From NCBI GenBank assembly GCA_003996215.1, contig QJPP01000438.1, forward strand, positions 186,001-250,000: a stretch of DNA of 64,000 nucleotides, in the 5' to 3' direction. Origin of the DNA: Jaltomata sinuosa. Its lineage: Eukaryota; Streptophyta; Magnoliopsida; Solanales; Solanaceae. This document shows, piece by piece, positions 1 through 10,349 of the stretch; position 1 is the stretch's first letter, and every line of letters starts with the position of its first letter. The notes under the pieces were generated by a model. The model had not been told where the DNA came from. It made no database searches and saw only the letters and a list, made by a program, of their open reading frames with translations. A program made the position numbers and the translations under genes.

Positions 1-558
1 AAAATTGCTAATCTCGTCCCTCAACTGTATCATCCTAGAGGGAGGAAAGAACCTTTCTAGGAAAGCTCCTTTCAACTCTCCCCAAGTTGCGATAGATTCG
101 GGGGTCAGTTCTGTCAACCATAACGCTGCCTCATCAGACAGAGACAACGGAAACAACCTGAGCCTGATCGCTGTCTGACTCACACCCGGTAGTTTAAACG
201 ACTTGCAGATCCCCACGAAGTTCATTAAGTGACGGTTTGGATTGTCACCAGCTGCTCCACGGAATACTCCTCTCAAGTTCAACAGCTGAATCATCGTGCT
301 AGTGATGTTGAACTTGGCTCCGGGCGGTAGCGGTGGAACAACAATGGCGCTCGTAGCGCCAAATCCATCCAAATTGTTATCCTCATCATGCAACTCAAGA
401 TCGTGCTGCAGACCTCCAGCATTAAAATTTTGTTGGGCTTGCAGTTCTGCAGCGAGCCTTGCTGCCTCTTGTTGTGCGGCCATATTCCTCCTTAACATTC
501 TAGCAAGCTCGGGGTCGTAAGATAATGTTGATTCACTCGAGCACCGGGTACTTGGCAT
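1..558 (-). CDS. gag: gag capsid protein, N-terminal part (Athila/Tat-like Ty3/gypsy), runs off the window
   Basis: Read on the minus strand from an ATG at 558-556, this frame stays open for all 186 codons to the window edge. The N-terminus is Ala/Gln-rich (residues about 25-50). It is followed by an acidic stretch and then a retrotransposon-gag domain, recognisable from FRGAAGDNPNRHLMNF, LFPLSLSDEAALWLTEL and the AFLERFFPPSRM segment. Gag would form the cytoplasmic virus-like particle that packages element RNA. A primer-binding site and an LTR lie directly upstream, so this is the true start of the internal region. No stop or frameshift is visible, unlike every other gag in the window, so this is probably one of the younger insertions. 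Athila versus Tat/Ogre is not settled without pol. Confidence 0.85.
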   Translation of the reverse strand, partial: MPSTRCSSESTLSYDPELARMLRRNMAAQQEAARLAAELQAQQNFNAGGLQHDLELHDEDNNLDGFGATSAIVVPPLPPGAKFNITSTMIQLLNLRGVFRGAAGDNPNRHLMNFVGICKSFKLPGVSQTAIRLRLFPLSLSDEAALWLTELTPESIATWGELKGAFLERFFPPSRMIQLRDEISNF

Positions 559-667
559 GCACAACTCTGTACCCTGTCAAAAACAAAAACAACAAAAAAC
601 GTAAAGTAGGAAAGTATGACTAAGAGTCAAATAAACACACCAGACTTAATTAACAACCGTATTCCCT
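559..667 (-). other. Untranslated leader between primer-binding site and gag
   Basis: This is the short leader of the Athila/Tat-like element, with an A-rich run around 575-600. No reading frame or further signal is visible. Confidence 0.6.
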
Positions 668-680
668 GGCAACGGCGCCA
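668..680 (-). promoter_or_regulatory. Primer-binding site, tRNA-Asp type
   Basis: Read on the minus strand this is TGGCGCCGTTGCC, the primer site typical of Athila/Tat elements and complementary to a tRNA-Asp 3' end. It lies five bases inside the LTR end at 686 and marks the start of minus-strand DNA synthesis. Confidence 0.85.
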
Positions 681-685
681 CTTTT

Positions 686-2078
686 TGATAACGCCCAAAC
701 TACACCTCAAATTAACGAAGCGTAAGCGGTCGTAGTCAAATATAGAACCCAACAAAGGTTGGGGTCGAATCCCACAGAGAATATGGTGAAGATTAAGCCT
801 TTAGTGAAGTATGTGACTAGTCGTCAATAGTTTCCGGTAAATAAGGGGGGGCTTTGTGATCAATATTTGTAAACAAAACAAACACTTAACGTATGAATGA
901 TAATCAATAGGAGAGAGAGAACTAGGGAAGTGTTTACCATGGCGTTAGCAACAAAGTCGATTCTAGGCTTAACGGGATTCTTTCTATATGTGTGTCACGA
1001 TGCGATTGAATTAATGGTATCGTCTAAACGTTTCTCAACCAAATAGACAAATTTACTTTTCAATTCTCTCGAACTTGAAAAGGTGTGCTTTTAGATTTCA
1101 ATCCTAGACATCAAGTAGATTAATCTAGTTACAGCATTAACCATAAGACGAGAGTTAGTAGTCTCGAATCCTCGTCGTTAATCAAGTTTCCCGGTTTTAA
1201 TCTCTTTACTCAAGCAAATTAAACCTAGGCATGTTCTAATGTTTGCAACCACTAGAAAACGTTACATAACGAATGATTAACAACGTGACAACATATATAT
1301 TGAACCCGTCGCTACCCGAAATCTATATCGCTACTTTAGCCATGGCTCCCACAACCCTAGTAGTGGGAGGTTTAGTTACTCATACTTGTAGAAGAATAAA
1401 AGAAAGTCATATTCATAATAAAGAAAAGAGATCCTTACAATGTATTGAGAACAATCTTTAATTAATCCAAGAACAAGAAAACAAGATCCCAAGAACGATT
1501 CAAGAACACGAATTCAAGAAGTACCAAACGTGTTTCTTGATCTTCAAGTTGACTAAAATCTCTCCTAAAACTATTGTAAAAGCTTGATTAATTTCATAAT
1601 AATAAAATAACCCTAACATAGGGTATTCATAGGAGTCTAGGAAACAAATCCCAAAAACGTCAGGATTCCGCGTAACCGACTACCTAAGTGTGACGGCTTG
1701 GGGTGACAGACCGTCACTGGCTTGACGGACCATCACCTGGACCGTCGCCACTAGGCAGTGGTGCTTCCTTGGTGTGATGGTTTGGGTGATGGACCGTCAC
1801 ACACTTGACGGGCCGTCACGGTGGCCATCGCCACTAGGCAGTGTGTTGCCTTAAGTTGACGGCTGCCTTGACGGTTCATCACTAGCTTGACGGTCCATCA
1901 CTCGGACCGTCACTCTTATCCAGAATGTCGTTTTGCTCGTTTTTCCTTCCGTTTCCAAGTTCGTACCTATTTCCTTAAAATACAACATAAAAACATCAAA
2001 AACAACGACGGTTGCTTGAAACGTACGATTGTTCTTAGTTAAAAGGAGTCGAAAGTGCCGTAAAATGGCGGCACATCA
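686..2078 (-). repeat. 5' LTR of the Athila/Tat-like element
   Basis: The LTR is bounded by TGATAACGCCC at 686 and GGCACATCA ending at 2078 (TGAT...ATCA ends), about 1.39 kb. The primer site adjoins its inner end. The outer boundary is where sequence related to B-family LTRs resumes at 2079. The partner LTR and the other target-site duplication copy are off the window, so the duplication (expected ACATG, 2079-2083) cannot be checked. Near the inner end, about 755-775, is a GGTCGAATCC word resembling a Pol III B box. There is no coding potential. Confidence 0.8.
1680..1915. repeat. Cluster of GACGG...CCGTC palindromes in the Athila/Tat LTR
   Basis: More than ten half-sites of TGACGG or CCGTCAC alternate in both orientations, for example GTGATGGACCGTCAC at 1786-1800. 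The block lies about 165-400 bp inside the LTR 5' end. Mismatches are mostly CG to CA or TG changes. Confidence 0.85.
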
Positions 2079-3354
2079 ACATGCTATACATACTTTAAAA
2101 CTAAAATTGTTCTATGATTATGAAAGATGGAATGTGAAAGACTCAATACAATATCATAGACAAAATATACTTGAAAACCATAAGTAATAATAGAACTTTT
2201 GAAATCTGAAAGCAAAGATAATGCATTTAAATAATAGAAACTATTTCTATGGGAGGTTCTCTAACCGACATAGACCATGTGAGCTACATGGAATCCGTTG
2301 TATCCACCCCATTGAAAGGGCCCAATATACTTTGCCAGGGTATAAAGCATAACTAGTGTTATCACAATGTCTGATGCCCACAGAGGGGACTTAAAGAACC
2401 TATGGTGGCACTTAGTTTTTGGGATATTCAAGGGGTACGCTCACCCAATCCAACTCGGTGCTCAATACTACTTCCAAAACATACTTTAGCTCAACTTATA
2501 CTTGTGACATATCTAATGCAAAATCTATTTGAAAAGCATACGAGTATATCTAATACCATGCAATTCACATAGCTTAGGTAGACATATCTAGATAGCAAAC
2601 CTTTCATAAAACATAGAGAAATATGTGATGTCATATAATTCATACTTCAAAATCTTTAAAACTTAGCATAGCCATAATTCAAAATATACTTTTCTTTCTA
2701 AATTCATAACTTAAAGAATTAGGCATGCAATTTCATCATAATAGAGGCCATGTTATCTAAACATGCTAATTTTACTTTAGAAAATGAAATTCAATGGAAT
2801 TATGCTAAAGTTATCATCAAACATATGGTCTCTTGAAATTATGCAAGGAATCTAAATTAAAACATGGGTAATGTGTTGGAAATCACGAATTCATACTTTA
2901 AAACAAAACCCATAACTTTTCCTCAATTTGGGTTAGAACCCTAATAGCATAAATTCATAAATCAAAGTAAAACTTGAGGATTTTTGGCATAAGGGTGAAG
3001 GTGTAATGACTGGGTTCGTCATTACGGGTAAACTATTCATGCCAAGTTTTGAAATAGAAAAATCCGAGTTTGGGAGTTGAAAATTCTAGGTTATGCTAGT
3101 CTCGGCCGGTTTTGGAGTGAGGTATGGTCTAGGACAATCTGGGTAAGTATTGGGTTAAATGTTTTCTTTTGAGCTAGTTTTCCTTGTAGCTAAGACATAG
3201 AGGAGTCCAGGGGACTTTTCAAAATCGAATTTAGGTAAGTAGAACTCCCAGAATCAAGGTTGACGTGAAGGGGTTGTTCCAGAACATCAAGAAAACAAGT
3301 GTGTTGTAAAATGGCCAAAACTGGGAGATTTTTGGACATTCTATCCATGACGAG

Positions 3355-3530
3355 CGCAACCGTCTGCGGTAGCGGCTTCTGCTATAGCAGTGGAAAATAC
3401 CACTATAGCGGTGGAAAATACCGCTATAGCAGTGGTCAAGGCGGTCAACACCACTTAAGACTGCTATACCTGGAGTTGTCTGCTATAGCGAGACCGCTAT
3501 AGCGAAGTAGGGACCGCTATAGCGGAGCGA
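3355..3530. repeat. CCGCTATAGCGG palindrome cluster (solo A LTR)
   Basis: There is a perfect CCGCTATAGCGG at 3514-3525 and about eight degenerate copies upstream (GCTATAGC, ACTATAGCGG, GGTAGCGG). The cluster lies 355-530 bp inside the LTR 5' end. Confidence 0.9.
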
Positions 3531-4463
3531 CGGGATTAGAAAACTAAGAAAATGGGCTTTTAATTTCATTATCTTCCCTTCAGCCCCTAGAATAGACGGG
3601 AGTTAGTCCAAAACCCTCCTAGGTTGCTCCAAGGCTTGGGAGCCATAGGGAGGAGGGATTCCAGCAAAAGGGATGCGAAACCACAGATTCGGGCCTACAA
3701 GACCGCCAAAAATGCCTCTACGGAGCCAAAAATGCACGGTTGTAGCTTCTTGGCGTCCAGGTAGGCTAGGTTTTCATGAGTAGTTAGACCTGTTTACTTT
3801 CCTTACTTTTGTATAGTGAAATGGAGAATCCATGTTTTAGGCCTCTGGGCTCAGAGTCTGGTGGATTATGGTTTTGTTATGTATGTGCTAGGAATTGGTT
3901 GGATTTGAGTTGTGGGTTAATGATAATTGTTTGGGGCTGTTTATGTTGTCTTGGTATGCTAAATATTATAGTCTCAGGGACTGGGATGTTGGAAAGGTTC
4001 AAGGAACCGGGAATTGCAAGGACAACTAGGTGGGGATGAAATGGGAAACTCCTAGGTGAGGTTTCGGGAATGCGAGAGGAATGTTAAAAAATCATTGTTT
4101 GCTAAGGGCTAGGAGTGAAAACTCGTATTGATGTTATCTATGTATGTCCCAGATTAATGGGGTGGTTAAATTATGTTAAAAAAGGGAAACCATTCATTAT
4201 GTATAAATAAGGGTAAGTGTGTTTAGTCTTCGGACGAATGTCAAAGTCCAACTATATACCCGGAATAGGGGTAGGTTATGGCTTATGATTTTTTGTGAAT
4301 ATGTATATTCATGTACTAATGTCTAAGTGATTGTATGCATTACATTGCTTAGGGAAATTGTGTGGAATTTCTAGATTCTTATTTATAGTCTGTGATTGAA
4401 CGGTTTTACTTGTTGGTTTTACAAGTTGTGTGTGTTCATATATTGACTGTGGTTTGTTGACAG

Positions 4464-4615
4464 TTGGTTGGCTCGAGTACTATGCCTGGTATAGGTATAA
4501 CACATGGTTGGCATGGGTACCACGCCTGGTACAGGTATAACAAACGGTTGGCACAGGTACCTCTCTTGGTACATGTTACTATTTGGTTGGCTCAGGTACC
4601 ACACCTGGTACGGGT
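4464..4615 (+). repeat. Tandem GGTTGGCTC-GTACC-GCCTGGTAC array
   Basis: About five imperfect units of roughly 30 bp, each with a KpnI-like GGTACC core and an inverted TGGTAC. Homologous arrays occur in every A and C LTR of the window. Confidence 0.85.
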
Positions 4616-4769
4616 TTATTTTACTGCATCATCACATTGGTATTGTTGCATTGCATTGATATTGTTGCATTGCATTACTTGTTATTGGTTCCGTGAGTGG
4701 ACTAGGATGTTCTTATTGAATTGTTATATTCAATGGTGGTCCTTGAGTGACCGAGAATCCTGTTATGTC

Positions 4770-5335
4770 TGTTGAGTTTGGTCTTGGTGTAGGCCGGGTT
4801 GTTATATCATGTTATGAGTTTGGTCTTGGTGTAGGCCGGGTTGTTATATCATGTTATGAGTTTGGTCTTGGTGTAGGCCGGGTTGTTATATCATGTTATG
4901 AGTTTGGTCTTAGTGTAGGTCGGGTTGTTATATCATGTTATGAGTTTTGTCTTGGTGTAGGCTGGGTTGTTATATCATGTTATTAGTTGGTCTTGGTGTA
5001 GTCCAGGTTATTATATCATGTTAATTAGTAGGTCTTAGTGTAGACCGGGTTGTCATGTCATTAGTTCTCTTGGTGTAGGCTGGGTTGTTATATCATGTTA
5101 TGAGATTGGTCTTGGTGTAGGCCGGGTTATTATATCATGTTAATTAGTAGGTCTTGGTGTAGATCGGGTCGTCATGTTATTAGTTGGTCTTGGTGTAGGC
5201 TGGGTTGTTATATCATGATATGAGATTGGCCTTGGTGTAGGCCGGGTTGTTATATCACGTTATTAGTTGGTCTTGGTGTAGACCGGGTTATGATGTTAAT
5301 TAATAGTTGGTCTTTGTGTAGATCGGGTTGTAATG
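4770..5335 (+). repeat. 42-bp minisatellite in the A LTR
   Basis: About 13 tandem units built on GTCTTGGTGTAGGCCGGGTT plus a TTATATCATGTTAT tail. The first five are nearly identical with a strict 42-bp period; later units are diverged and of uneven length. The shorter homologous arrays in LARD1 have about seven units, so copy number changes between LTRs. Confidence 0.9.
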
Positions 5336-5814
5336 TTAACACCTAGATATGTTAGGGGGAAACCGGGTGGGTCTGGACTATGTAAAAGAGGGTATGAGTT
5401 CACAATTTATTGTCATTAAGTGTACTAATGACGATCAAGGTTTATTTGTGATTAATGAGGTAAGGATGGGTCTTGGGGTAGACCGGGTACCCAATTGAAC
5501 ACTTAGGTGTGGTTAGAGGATCCTTGGAGCGTCCGGGTTTCTGGATTCGAAAGGGATTTAGATATAACTATATTGTTGTCATTGCATGTATCAATGGTTG
5601 CTAGGTGATTTCCATGTGATTGGTCATTTGGGAGTACGATAAAAAGTCTGGGGTTGTAGTGGTTGGTTGTTATAATCGGGATGGGAAGTTGTCCGAGAGG
5701 TCCGGAAAGGGCCGGACACTTGTTAGTAATACAACGGGTATAAGTGGTTTGGTTGGGCAGTTAGCCGGGTTAAGTCTAAATATTTAGTCAAGGTAGTTGA
5801 CTGGGGTAAAGGTT

Positions 5815-5945
5815 AAAGGTAACTTGGGAAGTCTACGTGTCAAGGTGACTTGGGAAGTCTAGGTGACAAGGTGACTTAGGAAGTCTAGATGACAAGGTGA
5901 CTTGGGAAGTCTAGGTGACAAGGTGACTTGGGAAGTCCTAGATGT
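5815..5945 (+). repeat. 25-26-bp tandem array (GTGACTTGGGAAGTCTA)
   Basis: Five tandem units of the form AAGGTGACTTGGGAAGTCTA with a short variable linker. The array is longer in the LARD1 5' LTR (42075-42335), and a related 28-bp form occurs in LARD2. Confidence 0.85.
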
Positions 5946-6734
5946 CAGGGTCAAGGTTAAAGGTGAAGGAGGGAGCTATAATGTTTATTTCATGTTTTCC
6001 CTATTTTTTTATATGATGGTAGGAATGGACTCGGGTCGACCGATGATGCCTACCAGTACGTGTATTTGTACTGACTCTACTCTTGTTATACCTTTTTGGT
6101 ATAGTCTGGTTGCAGGGTTGGTGATGTTTCACAGGTTCAAGATTGCGGTGATCCTCCAGCAGCTCCTACTTCCTTCTATGGTGGAAGTTGTGTCCATTTT
6201 ATGTTATAAGCTCATCTTGTAGAAGCTCTTGTACCTGTTTAGACTAGGTTCTGGGGAGGTTGTTTCATATTGTAAATATTTTCCGCAAATTCTTTAAGTC
6301 ATTTATTTTTCTAAACTATTTGTATAAAAGGATTTCTCATGTATTTAAGGGACTTATTTAAGGGTTTATTTTCTTTTCAGCATTGCCTGTTGGTTCGGGT
6401 GGTAAAGGTTCTCCTATCTAGGTGGATTAGAGTAGGTACCTGCACAGCCCGATAGTTGGGTCGTGACAGAAGGGAATCCCTTATTGAATACCCACATACC
6501 TTATTGAATCTTGCTTGATCAAAGATGAAAAGAAATGGAGGCTTGAACTTGGAGCTTGAGGTTTGGAGCTTGAAGGAGTTCTTTCTTCTTAAGAAATAGA
6601 ATTGCATAGAATGAGAAGAGTTTAGGCTATTAGGGAATAAAACCCTACTAAAAATGGTCAAAACGACCTCACTTAAGATTTCAAAGGGTGGGTAATTATA
6701 GAAATACCCCTAGGATTTAATTGGAGAAAAGCTG

Positions 6735-7090
6735 ATTAAAAACTTAGCTTCAAGTTCCACAGTTCCTTTCCATGAACCGTAGAAGTAACCACGACTCATG
6801 GATTGAAGTCTTGGTTCCTGAGCCAAAATTTCTAGCTTCAGATAAGTTTCTACAATTAAACAGGACGACCTGTAGAAATTTCTACAGTTCGTGGAACCCA
6901 CTCGTGGTGCCTGGGGAGACTGTCAACCCTCAGTCTGAGTTTCACGAGTTGGTTCCATGACTCGTAGAACCATCCACAGATCCTAAACTTGACTCGTGGT
7001 TCTCAAACCTAAGGATGATATGCAGGTTTAGTTTCACGGGTCACTTCCACGACTCATGTTTCTATCCATGGCTCATGGACTTGACTCCTG
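6735..7090. repeat. CCACGAGTCGTGG palindrome cluster (B LTR)
   Basis: Many degenerate copies of CCACGA/TCGTGG half-sites (CCATGACTCGTAG, TCCACGACTCATG and similar). The cluster lies about 70-425 bp inside the LTR 5' end, which is at 7159 on the minus strand. Confidence 0.85.
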
Positions 7091-7159
7091 ATTCCTGGAA
7101 GTTTCAAAATTTTCAAAGTTTCTAACTTAAAAAGCTGAATCGAATTCTGGGGTGTTACA

Positions 7160-7870
7160 GGAGAAGACCTCTACTCTCTGCTACTGGACAACATCTTCTA
7201 GTTGAAGTAAGATGGGATCACTGTCTTGCTTTTCCTTTACCTCGTCTACCAATGAAGACTCTGACCCATTCTGACCAACGATGCCACCTAGTGACGAATC
7301 TATGAGGCAAATCCCTAACATAGCAAGCATGTGAACATCCTTGGCTAATTCCTTCCTTCCTTCCTCCACCAGTGACACACTACCCATGGACATCCTGCTA
7401 AGTGAATCAGCTACTACATTGGCCTTACCTGGATGGTAAAACGCACTCATGTCATAGTCCTTGAGAAACTCTAGCTACCTTCTCTGACAAAGATTCAGTT
7501 CTTTCTGAGTGAACACATATTGAAAGCTCTTATGGTGAGTAAACACATCTACATGGACACCATACAAATAGTGTCTCCAAATTTTCAAGGCAAAGACCAC
7601 TGCTGCTAACTCAAGATCATGAGTTGGGTAGTTCTTCTCGTAAGTCTTAAGCTATCTGGAGGAATATGCAATAACTTTACCATGTTGCATCAGAACACAA
7701 CCTAGGCCAACTCTGGATGCATCACAATATACAATGAAGCCATCTGAACCCTCTGGTAGAGTTAGAACTGGGGATGTGGTTAATCTAGTCTTCAACTCTT
7801 GGAAGTTTTTCTCACACTCGTCTGACCACTGGAACTTGACCTTCTTCTAAGTCAGCCGAGTCAATGGAGA
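7160..7870 (-). pseudogene. pol: RNase H and linker of B-type pol (copy 1)
   Basis: The domain would degrade the RNA strand of RNA-DNA hybrids during reverse transcription. On the minus strand the fragment shows the RNase H core with YCDAS (first catalytic Asp), YPTHDLELAAVVFALK, WRHYLYG and YHPGKANVVADSLSRMSMG. It ends in the linker EKQDSDPILLQLEDVVQ followed by a TAG where a Gln codon is expected. A further stop lies near 7650 (SSR*LK), and other substitutions break the frame upstream of the open stretch 7181-7450. Sequence stops being pol-like at 7160, where an LTR end begins, so no integrase follows. Confidence 0.8.
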
Positions 7871-8645
7871 AGCTATGGATGAAAACCCCTCAATAAATCT
7901 CATGTAGTAACCAGCCAAATCCAAAAAGCCCTTAATGTCTGTCAGAGAAGTGGGTCTACGCCAATTCATTATACCTCTAGCTTCTGAGAATCCACTCGGA
8001 TGCCCTCCTTAGAAACCACATGACCCAGAAACGCGATGGACTACAACCAAACCTCACACTTATTGAATTTGGCAAATAATTGACAATCCTTGAGAGTTTG
8101 CAAAACCACTCTCATATGATTAGCATGCTCCTTCTCACTCCGTGAATAGACTAAAATATCATATATAAAGACAATAACGAATATGTCCAAATACTGCTTG
8201 ATCACCTTGTTCATCAAGTCCATAAAAGCTGAAGGAGAATTCGTTAGTCCAAAAGAATTAACCATAAATTCATAGTGGTCATACCGAGTCCTGAAGGTTA
8301 TCTTCAGAATGTCACACTCTCTAACTCTGAGTTGATGGTAACCGGATCTGAGGTTGATCTTGGAGAAATAGCTGGCACCCTGAAGCTGGCCGAATAAGTC
8401 ATCAATCCTAGGGATGGGATACTTATTCTTGATTGTGACTTTGTTCAACTGACGGTAGTTCATGCACATCCTGAGGGAACTGTATTTCTTATGCATGAAG
8501 AGAACTAGAGCATCCTATGGAGAGATGCTAGGTCTGACGAAACATTTATCTAGTAGGTCCTTGAGCTATTCTTTCAACTCTTTAAGCTCAACTGGAGCCA
8601 TTCTATAAGGAGGAATAGATATGGGCTACGTATCTGGAAGAAGGT
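7871..8645 (-). pseudogene. pol: Reverse transcriptase of B-type pol (copy 1), catalytic Asp lost
   Basis: The reverse transcriptase domain is recognisable over its length: PPYRMAPVELKEL-like N-terminus near 8610, LRMCMNYRQLNKVTIKNKYP, INLRSGYHQLRV, FGLTNSPSAFMDLMN and the catalytic block. The usual FIDDILIYS motif reads FIYDILVYS: the codon at 8161-8163 gives Tyr instead of the first Asp, which should abolish polymerase activity. The longest open stretch is 8041-8496, and stops interrupt both sides. Downstream KINLRSG and the SRSEKEHANHM segment are normal for Tekay/Del. This part lies left of the duplicated block, so there is no second copy of RT in the window. Confidence 0.88.
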
Positions 8646-9290
8646 CTATCCCAAAGTCGATCTCCCGCGCAGGAGAAACTCCGAGAAGATCTTCAGGAAA
8701 CACCTCTAGAAATTCACTGATTAGCCGAACTGACAAGAAAGATGGGGTCTTAGACTCGAAATCCTTAACCCAGACTATATGGTAGATGTAACCCTTTGAG
8801 ATCACCTTCCTAGCTTTGAGGTAAGATATGAAATGAACTTTTGATGTTGGAGGGCTGCCCTATCATTCTAAGATAGGTTCATTTGGAAACTGAAATTTCA
8901 CGACTCTGGTTCTGCAGTACACTGAGGCATAACAGGCATTCAGTTAATCCATGGCAAGAATGATATCAAAGGCAGTCATATCTAACTCTACTAAATTTGC
9001 TGAGGTGACTTTATGAAGGACTGAAACTGGCAATCTCTATACACCCTCTTAACTAGGACTGACTCACCAACTAGAGTTGAGACTGGGATGGGCTCTAAGG
9101 GTTTTTCAATACTGACTCTGAATTTGCATGCAACATATGGGGTTATAAAATATAGGGAATCCTCTGGGTCTAACAAGGCATAAACATCAAGAGAGAAGAT
9201 TGATAACATATCGGTGACCACATCTGGTGAACTCTCCTGATCCTGACATAAAGACATGGCATAGAGATGGTTCTGACGCTGACTGCCCCC
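8646..9290 (-). pseudogene. pol: Aspartic protease region of B-type polyprotein (copy 1)
   Basis: The protease would cleave the gag-pol polyprotein. The active-site region reads ALLDPEDSLYFITP on the minus strand near 9155-9190. The second copy (about 15160-15190) reads LLDPGASLYFITP, so both catalytic-motif Gly and the following residue changed in this copy. It is followed by STLVGESVLVKRVYRDC and, nearer 8950, FDIILAMD, the usual end of the protease. One base is missing near 9028 compared with the second copy, causing a frameshift. The stretch 8646-8900 corresponds to the protease-RT connector. Confidence 0.8.
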
Positions 9291-10349
9291 TGTGAAAGAA
9301 GCAGTACCCTGCTAAGCGGTGCGACCTGATGGAGCTGCTGAAGTGGTAGACTAAGCTCTGTTACCTCCATGTCCTTGCCTGGCATAAGAGCACTCCTTCA
9401 ACCTATGGTCGAGCTGCCCACACCTAAAACACCTCTCTTTGCCAGCAAAACACTCATTTGGATGATTTCTACCACACTTGGGGTAGGCTGGAAAAGTGTG
9501 GTTACCTGAAACACTGCCTTGTGACTTAGATCCTGCTGCTCTCTTTTTCTATTCTTGTCGATGTCTGGGAGATGGAGCACTAGCTGATGAAGGTGTTGGA
9601 GCTGAAGACCTCTGCTGAGAATATTTATAGTAGCCTATCCTAGAATTTTTGTTATCCCTACCCATCTCTTTAAGCTTATCCTTCTCAACCTGCTGAGCAT
9701 AGGTCATCAGTCTAGAGATATCCATATCCCCTAATAACATAGCATTCTTGCACACCATTTTCACCAAGTCGGATACCCCATACAAGAACTTGCCTATTTG
9801 TGCCCTCGGATTGGCCACCATAGATGGGGCATACCTGAAAAGCTGAGTGAACTTTAACCCATATTCCGGGACTGACATTGATCCCTGTCTCAAATTCATA
9901 AAATCTTGGGCCTTAGCCTCCCTCAACTCCCTCGAGAAAAATGTGTCTAGAAAAGCTCTAGTAAAAGAATCCCATGTCACAGGAGCTGCATTCGCACCCC
10001 TGATGTCTTTTCACTAAGTGAACCAAATATAAGCCACATTCTTGAGTTGATAGGATGTTAACTCAACACTATCAGCACCAGCCACTTGTATCATATCAAG
10101 AATCTTCTTGATCTCATCAATGAAATTATGTGGGTCACCTTTGACCCTAGAAACTCCGGCAGATTCATGCGAACAAAATCTCAAACCTGGGCTATAGCTG
10201 ATCTACCATTTTGGTTTACAGGAACTGGGGCTTGCTGATTAGCCTGATTGGCCACAGTCTGAGCCAATAACTGTATTGCATTACCGAATTCCATATTTGT
10301 AACCTTATGGTTCGGGGTTAGAGGGTTAGCATTAGCATTGTATGCGTTA
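9291..10349 (-). pseudogene. gag: gag of B element (copy 1), C-terminal nine tenths
   Basis: The retrotransposon-gag domain is clear on the minus strand: SVELTSYQLKNVAYIWFT, two stops, then WDSFTRAFLDTFFSRELREA, FMNLRQGSMSVPEYGLKFTQ and MLLGDMDISRLMTYAQQ. A zinc knuckle with intact spacing, CFRCGQLDHRLKEC (C-X2-C-X4-H-X4-C), lies at about 9390-9450, preceded by a half-knuckle CGRNHPNEC. The first eight or so codons lie at 12303-12327 (MMPPRITN), separated by a solo LTR insertion. Stops at about 10008-10016 and frameshifts make it non-functional. The same two stops occur in copy 2 (about 15915), so they predate the duplication. Confidence 0.87.

Larger units (their letters stand above)
3002..6468 (+). 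mobile_element. Solo LTR of family A, complete, target duplication GAAGG
   Basis: The sequence starts TGTAATGAC at 3002, ends GGTCGTGACA at 6468, and is flanked on both sides by GAAGG (2997-3001 and 6469-6473). At 3,467 bp it matches the LTRs of LARD1 and LARD2 along its length but has no internal region, so it is a recombination remnant of a full element. It was inserted in a B LTR, whose sequence runs uninterrupted across the empty site when compared with 28800-28860. It contains a CCGCTATAGCGG cluster, a GGTACC-rich array, a 42-bp minisatellite and a 25-bp array, listed separately. Short frames inside it are repeat-driven and not genes. Confidence 0.93.
2079..7159 (-). repeat. B-family LTR, left-truncated and split by a solo A LTR
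   Basis: B-family LTR sequence occupies 2079-3001 and 6474-7159. It ends in CTGGGGTGTTACA, which read on the minus strand is the B start TGTAACACCCC. It aligns by eye with complete B LTRs at 27540-29513 and 18971-20968: the shared block with 'gaccatgtgagctacatgg', then the segment leading to the palindrome cluster. About the first 480 bp are missing, because the Athila/Tat element was inserted there. No polypurine tract follows at 7160. The LTR abuts the RNase H-integrase linker directly, so it is either a separate solo LTR inserted in pol or the product of a deletion that removed the integrase. Confidence 0.8.

Noticed and set aside
4747..4986. 79-codon frame with a 14-residue repeat (EFGLGVGRVVISCY), resembling a repetitive protein
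   Set aside because: The repeat is the translation of the 42-bp minisatellite. Homologous arrays in other LTRs do not keep the frame.
4464..5335. Regularly spaced repeats as a possible CRISPR array
   Set aside because: Units are directly adjacent without unique spacers, in a plant retroelement LTR.
5902..6222. 106-codon frame with hydrophobic stretch, related frames at 42385-42615
   Set aside because: Shared LTR sequence with indels between copies. No domain and no frame conservation.
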